9,254 nucleotides of DNA from CAZQYC01 sp043746555. Its GTDB lineage: Bacteria; Pseudomonadota; Gammaproteobacteria; Steroidobacterales; Steroidobacteraceae. Location: NCBI GenBank assembly GCA_043746555.1, contig JAYTQU010000121.1:1-9254 (forward strand), given 5' to 3'. Made by a program: the position numbers and the translations under genes. The notes beneath the pieces were generated by a model. That model saw only the letters and a program-made list of their open reading frames with translations, had not been told where the DNA came from and made no database searches. Shown piece after piece: positions 6,292 to 9,254 of this stretch (position 1 is its first letter; the number at the start of each line of letters is the position of its first letter).

Positions 6292-7041
6292 CTATTGGCC
6301 GGACGCATTCAAGTCGGTGGATATGTCCCCTCGGTCGCTAACGCCGCGCAGCGTCAGCGGGCCTTGTTTTAAAGTGTTTAGCTGTTGTGCGTCGGCGGGC
6401 GGTTGCAAAGTCCAGCTGCCGGTTGCGCCCGGTAATACATACTTGACGACGGAGTTCTTCATCGTCGCCGATGAATTCTCGGCTTGCACCGTGAAATCGA
6501 TCACCTGTGCATGCATGTCGCCAAGATTTTGCGCGGCGACTTGCAACGAACCATCCGGCTGCCACGCGGCTGTCCAATTGAGTTCGGGCGAAGCCTTCGT
6601 TGATGGCCCAATGAATATCGGCAGGCTCAAGCGCAGCGCAACTTGCAATCCGGTAAATGTTTTGGGCGCGGCGGGTGGAACCTCTTGCAAAATGAGCCGG
6701 TAGGTAAGTTCGCGTTTGGCATCTGCTGCGCGACGCGAAGCGACGCGAACGATCTGTTGTGCGTTACCCGCTAACGTGAACACCGGCGGTGTAACGATGA
6801 GATCGTGCGTTTCGGTTAGCTGATCTTTACCGCCTTGCTGCGACCATTCGAACGCTTGGGCTTGCACGACGACTGCACGTCCGGCTTCTTCGTTGCGCAC
6901 CGTCAGTGCTTCGGTGCGTTGCCGCGCCGATAACTCCACGCGAATCGGCGAGATGCTGAACGAGCCTGCGACGGCCGTAGTTGCCGTCGCAAGCGCGATC
7001 AAGGCGATAGCATGAGCGATGGTGCGCGAATCATGAATCAT
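6292..7041 (-). CDS. periplasmic pilus chaperone (PapD/CsuC type)
   Basis: A 249-residue chaperone that folds pilin subunits in the periplasm and donates a strand to complete them until the usher takes over. A signal peptide covers about 1-25 (ALATATTAVAG). Domain 1 starts SFSISPIRVELSARQRTEALTVRNE, with the conserved early Arg in SPIR, and contains VTPPVFTLAGNAQQIVRV. The linker and G1 region run TYRLILQEVPP ... TGLQVALRLSLPIFIGP (about 113-146), where alternating Leu, Val and Ile residues form the donor strand. Domain 2 (about 150-245) is a second beta-sandwich (NLGDMHAQVIDFTV, YVLPGATGSWTL). It sits 22 nt after the major pilin and 2 nt before the usher, the usual order in Csu-like operons. 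The Shine-Dalgarno is weak (GTAGGG, distant). Confidence 0.94.
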   Translation of the reverse strand: MIHDSRTIAHAIALIALATATTAVAGSFSISPIRVELSARQRTEALTVRNEEAGRAVVVQAQAFEWSQQGGKDQLTETHDLIVTPPVFTLAGNAQQIVRVASRRAADAKRELTYRLILQEVPPAAPKTFTGLQVALRLSLPIFIGPSTKASPELNWTAAWQPDGSLQVAAQNLGDMHAQVIDFTVQAENSSATMKNSVVKYVLPGATGSWTLQPPADAQQLNTLKQGPLTLRGVSDRGDISTDLNASGQ

Positions 7042-7063
7042 CGTCGAAGTATAAAAGCCCTAC

Positions 7064-7579
7064 TTAGTAAGTTACTGTGACGGTGATCTGGTCCGCGTAT
7101 GCGCCCGGAGGTGCATTCTGGTTGGTCGCGTTGTCCGGCAATGAGCCGTATACGTTGACTGTTTGAGCCGACGCGATAGCCACGCCGTTACCAGTGCCTG
7201 CGATCGTACCGGTACCGCCTGTACCGTCGCCGAAGACGGTTGTCAAACCGGCAGTCGTGTACAAATTATATTGCAACGAATTGGCGCCGCTTGCCATTAG
7301 TCGTTGCGCGAGAGTGCCGCCTGCGGTGGTACCGGCATTCAAGGAAACCGTGTATGGCGTTGTCTTTGTGCAGCGCACTGAAACGGCGGTACTGCCTGTG
7401 AGCGCGCCCGTATTGGGGGTGTAATTGCCGAACGCGAGATCGGGACTCGACACTAAGCAGTTCTTGAGCACCGTAGCCGTCACATTGAACGTGCTGGTTG
7501 CCGGAGAAGCCGCGGAGGCAATGCCTGCTGTCGCGAGCAGCGCACCGCTGGAGAGAGTTGCAAATAAAACCTTACGCAT
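7064..7579 (-). CDS. SCPU domain major pilin (CsuA/B type)
   Basis: A 171-residue secreted pilin, first gene of the operon and the probable main shaft subunit. The signal peptide at 1-23 ends in ASA. The mature protein begins ASPATSTFNVTATVLKNC, about 17 residues before Cys41, with alternating hydrophobics suited to act as the donor strand that fills the neighbouring subunit. Cys41 and Cys70 should form the disulfide. DLAFGNYTPN, LQYNLYTTAG, VFGDGTGGTGTI and the final AYADQITVTVTY are typical SCPU features. It is Gly/Ala/Thr-rich, as is usual for abundant pilins. Translation should be strong: GAGGTGA precedes the ATG by 4 nt, the best ribosome site in the operon. The chaperone follows after 22 nt. 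Identification as the major subunit rests on gene order, the donor-strand-like N-terminus and the ribosome site. Confidence 0.92.
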   Translation of the reverse strand: MRKVLFATLSSGALLATAGIASAASPATSTFNVTATVLKNCLVSSPDLAFGNYTPNTGALTGSTAVSVRCTKTTPYTVSLNAGTTAGGTLAQRLMASGANSLQYNLYTTAGLTTVFGDGTGGTGTIAGTGNGVAIASAQTVNVYGSLPDNATNQNAPPGAYADQITVTVTY

Positions 7580-7583
7580 GTCA

Positions 7584-7590
7584 TCACCTC
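7584..7590 (-). promoter_or_regulatory. strong ribosome binding site of the major pilin
   Basis: GAGGTGA on the minus strand, 4 nt before the ATG at 7579. It fixes that start. It is the only clear Shine-Dalgarno among the five pilus genes; the chaperone, usher and minor pilins have weak or no sites and rely on close spacing or overlap. This fits a shaft subunit made in excess. Confidence 0.8.
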
Positions 7591-7599
7591 AAGAGAACG

Positions 7600-7611
7600 A
7601 GAAATATTTCT
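7600..7611. repeat. 12-bp perfect palindrome in the pilin leader
   Basis: AGAAATATTTCT is a perfect palindrome 9 bp beyond the ribosome site. It could be an operator or an AT-rich standby region that helps ribosome loading; it lacks the GC content to be a terminator. Confidence 0.35.
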
Positions 7612-7773
7612 AACCAGCGGCCATCCGATCCAGGACTAAGCAAGCGTCGTCGCTATCCTGTCTCGAAGTCTGCTGCGGCGGGAAACATCTCAGTCGAACA
7701 CTGAATCGAATGTCGCCGCAGCTGGTCAGAGCAGACAAAGGTTGCGAATCCATCTTGGCGAAACCTTAAGCAG

Positions 7774-7790
7774 GCCCTGATCCGATCCCG
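7774..7790 (-). repeat. motif shared with 2153-2169, copy 2
   Basis: The minus strand reads CGGGATCGGATCAGGGC, 15 of 17 identical to the copy at 2153-2169. It lies about 195 bp upstream of the major pilin start, in the same orientation relative to the minus-strand gene downstream as copy 1 is to the lipoprotein gene. Confidence 0.35.
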
Positions 7791-7909
7791 CGACTGAACT
7801 TTCTCTGATACAAGATTTGCGCGACGTGTGTTGCATCGCACTTTGTCGCACAACGCGCACACTGCTCAGTGAACTGCTACGTGTGTCTCTTAAACAAGCG
7901 CTAGTGAAC

Positions 7910-7925
7910 CCCTAATGCGTTAGGG
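7910..7925. repeat. inverted repeat CCCTAA-TGCG-TTAGGG
   Basis: A perfect 6-bp inverted repeat around a 4-bp centre, about 330 bp upstream of the major pilin. The spacing and symmetry suit a dimeric regulator such as a LuxR/NarL-type protein; the regulator is unknown. It is not a convincing terminator for the LCAT-like gene, because on the minus strand it is followed by GGTTCAC rather than a T run. Confidence 0.4.
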
Positions 7926-7947
7926 AAATTTCTTAACGGGGTCGACG

Positions 7948-7974
7948 TGCATCACAGTGCATCGCGTTTGCATC
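7948..7974. repeat. three phased TGCATC direct repeats
   Basis: TGCATC begins at 7948, 7958 and 7969, steps of 10 and 11 bp, so the copies face the same side of the helix. The first two are part of GTGCATC-ACA-GTGCATC. A fourth TGCATC is at 7832-7837. Phased direct repeats are typical of OmpR/PhoB-type response regulator sites. The hexamer itself is not rare elsewhere; the phasing is what stands out. Confidence 0.4.
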
Positions 7975-7995
7975 CACTGCGTGCGCAATTATCGG

Positions 7996-9254
7996 TTAAA
8001 TGAGCCTCGCGGTTGCGCTACGAAAACCGTTGGAAATCGTGGGGTCCAGTATCTTTCGTTGTTGGTCGCCGGATAGTTGTTGCCAGCGCATCTTGCCGCG
8101 CAAACCATCGCGCAGTTGCGCATCGCTCACGCGACGCACGACCGGGTTATCTACGATCGGGCATTCGTGCGCAATGCGTCGAGTGTGGCCCGTGGTCAGA
8201 AGATCGGCTATCGCCGCTGCGATGACGTTGTTCTTGGTGAGACATCCGTGTTGCTCGTCGACAAAAAGATTTTGCGCACCGGGCCACTCGGCGAGCGAGC
8301 GCGGCACCGTGCCGTCGCCGTCGAGCGATAGTCGATACTGAAAGCCGCTGCGTTGTTTCGCCGCGCCGATCACGGTTTCGCGATTTATTCCGATGATGTG
8401 ATAACACCCAGCGCGTGCAGCGCCCAATCGTTCGCGGACTCGACGCGCCTGTGCCAACATCGTGGCGTCGGGTCCCAGTAAATCATCGGGCCAGCTTTGC
8501 AATTCGAATAGATCGGCGTCGCGTCGATGCAGCGGTGAGGGAAGCAATTCGTAAATTCCCGGCAAACTACGAAACACATGGCGCGAGAGTTGTTCGGCGG
8601 AATGTTCCGGATCGAGCGCCGCGACTTTGCGCACGCTGCCATAAACGGCGCGTAACGCTTGCACGGGTGCGAACGATCCGAAGTTTGGTGCGCCTAGTTG
8701 CACGATTTTGCCGAGGCGCTTGCCTCGATCGACCGCGAGTGCCGCACGCGCCACCAATCCGCCCATGCTGTGACCGACGATCGCCGCTTTCTTTTTGTTG
8801 TCGCGCGCGATTCGCTGCAATAGCAATTGACCGTTGATAGCGACACTTTTGCGCCAATCGAACGGATGAAACACGGCATCGAAGCCGGCGAGCCTCAGCA
8901 GCAACTTCAATTTTAGGTAACCCGGCAACATGACCCCGAGCGGCTGTATGGCGGTTGTATCGGGCAATGCCAACGATAATAGTTCGCCTGCCGCGACGGG
9001 AATAGGATCGAGCCAGACAACATGATTGCCGGATTTGCGCCGGTAACCGAGCATCGATCCCATAATGCCGGGCAAGATGTAGACACGCGTTCGCCCCGCG
9101 CCGCGCAGTCGAACAGACCGACGCGCGAGCTTGTGCAGTTCATCGTATTCGACGTCGCCGAAATAGCCACCGAGCGCAGCTGCGTGCTCACCGCTCGCCA
9201 GAACCGCGACCTGTTCGACCTCGCTCAAACGATTAAGATCGAATTCCTTGGAAG
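7996..9254 (-). CDS. LCAT-like alpha/beta hydrolase (N-terminus possibly outside window)
   Basis: A putative lipase or acyltransferase of the lecithin:cholesterol acyltransferase-like alpha/beta hydrolase group. Numbering from the TTG at 9228 gives 410 residues, but the frame stays open to the right edge and that TTG has no well-placed ribosome site, so the true start may lie further out. Residues 51-60 (ILPGIMGSML) are the typical LCAT entry strand and oxyanion region. HPFDWRKS (121-128) follows the first helix. GHSMGG (152-157) carries the nucleophile Ser154, GDGTVP (304-309) the probable acid Asp305, and DEQHGCL (324-330) the probable base His327. A 60-residue tail after the catalytic domain is rich in Arg and Gln and unassigned. 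No signal peptide is visible in the window. A lipid ester or acylated sugar is the likely substrate class. It shares the strand of the pilus operon but is separated by 416 bp, so a functional link is not implied. Confidence 0.83.
   Translation of the reverse strand, partial: SKEFDLNRLSEVEQVAVLASGEHAAALGGYFGDVEYDELHKLARRSVRLRGAGRTRVYILPGIMGSMLGYRRKSGNHVVWLDPIPVAAGELLSLALPDTTAIQPLGVMLPGYLKLKLLLRLAGFDAVFHPFDWRKSVAINGQLLLQRIARDNKKKAAIVGHSMGGLVARAALAVDRGKRLGKIVQLGAPNFGSFAPVQALRAVYGSVRKVAALDPEHSAEQLSRHVFRSLPGIYELLPSPLHRRDADLFELQSWPDDLLGPDATMLAQARRVRERLGAARAGCYHIIGINRETVIGAAKQRSGFQYRLSLDGDGTVPRSLAEWPGAQNLFVDEQHGCLTKNNVIAAAIADLLTTGHTRRIAHECPIVDNPVVRRVSDAQLRDGLRGKMRWQQLSGDQQRKILDPTISNGFRSATARLI

Larger units (their letters stand above)
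7580..7995 (-). promoter_or_regulatory. 416-bp upstream/leader region of the pilus operon
   Basis: No convincing gene lies between the LCAT-like gene and the major pilin, both on the minus strand. The region must hold the operon promoter, though I could not pick a good -35/-10 pair. It contains a strong ribosome site (7584-7590), AGAAATATTTCT (7600-7611), an AAGGTT/AACCTT inverted repeat enclosing 18 nt (7738-7743, 7762-7767), the 17-bp motif shared with 2153-2169 (7774-7790), TCGCAC twice at a 10-bp step (7836-7841, 7846-7851), the inverted repeat CCCTAA-TGCG-TTAGGG (7910-7925) and three phased TGCATC copies (7948-7974). GGGAAATT at 7923-7930 also occurs at 2183-2190. Confidence 0.6.

Noticed and set aside
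7621..7800. Cyclic di-GMP (GEMM) riboswitch in the pilus leader
   Set aside because: The stretch near 7740-7790 vaguely recalls the element, but the conserved tetraloop receptor and GGGACGCAAAG-type core are not present.
7653..7862. 69-residue open frame on the minus strand in the pilus upstream region
   Set aside because: It is Cys/Arg-rich without a ribosome site or recognisable features and overlaps the repeat-rich regulatory sequence.
7910..7925. Rho-independent terminator for the LCAT-like gene
   Set aside because: The stem is only six pairs with four GC-poor steps and has no T run after it on the minus strand.
1..9254. CRISPR arrays, tRNA/rRNA genes, insertion sequences, phage or attachment sites
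   Set aside because: No spaced identical repeats, no RNA gene signatures, no transposase or integrase motifs and no terminal inverted repeats were seen.

Overview
The window looks like chromosomal DNA from a Gram-negative proteobacterium, most likely a gammaproteobacterium of the Xanthomonadales/Lysobacterales type. This rests on an outer-membrane usher, periplasmic signal peptides, a Gram-negative lipoprotein, medium-high GC by eye, CRP/Clp-like operators and the flavour of the hypothetical proteins. No gene here fixes the species.

Layout. At the left edge (2-957, + strand) a 5'-truncated alpha/beta hydrolase of the haloacetate-dehalogenase-like group overlaps by 4 nt with a small PGDYG-family protein. 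Next, on the - strand (974-1822), is an unrecognised lipoprotein, probably starting at TTG. A 590-bp non-coding region (1823-2412) separates it from a divergent + strand gene (2413-2916) for a cysteine-free, exported, pilin-like protein. This region holds two near-consensus CRP/Clp-type palindromes.

The core (2927-7579, - strand, read right to left) is a compact archaic chaperone-usher (spore coat U / Csu-type) pilus operon: SCPU major pilin, PapD-like chaperone, FimD/PapC-like usher, then two tandem, duplicated SCPU subunits. Spacings are 22 nt, 2 nt, a 4-nt overlap and 10 nt, so it should be one transcription unit. Only the first pilin has a strong Shine-Dalgarno sequence. Its upstream region (7580-7995) carries several inverted repeats and helically phased direct repeats. 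The right edge (7996-9254, - strand) is an LCAT-like alpha/beta hydrolase whose reading frame stays open to the window end.

How the genes fit together. The pilins are exported by Sec. The chaperone caps them in the periplasm and the usher assembles them on the surface, giving a thin pilus probably used in attachment or biofilm. The first pilin keeps an N-terminal donor-strand-like extension before its first Cys. The two distal SCPU proteins seem to have almost none, so each may be a tip subunit that accepts a strand but cannot donate one. The convergent + strand gene has a pilin-like layout without cysteines and may be an accessory subunit under separate CRP/Clp-type control. The most promising leads are this apparent two-tip arrangement, the Cys-free pilin-like neighbour with its paired CRP/Clp sites, motifs shared by the two intergenic regions, and an internal duplication in the PGDYG protein.
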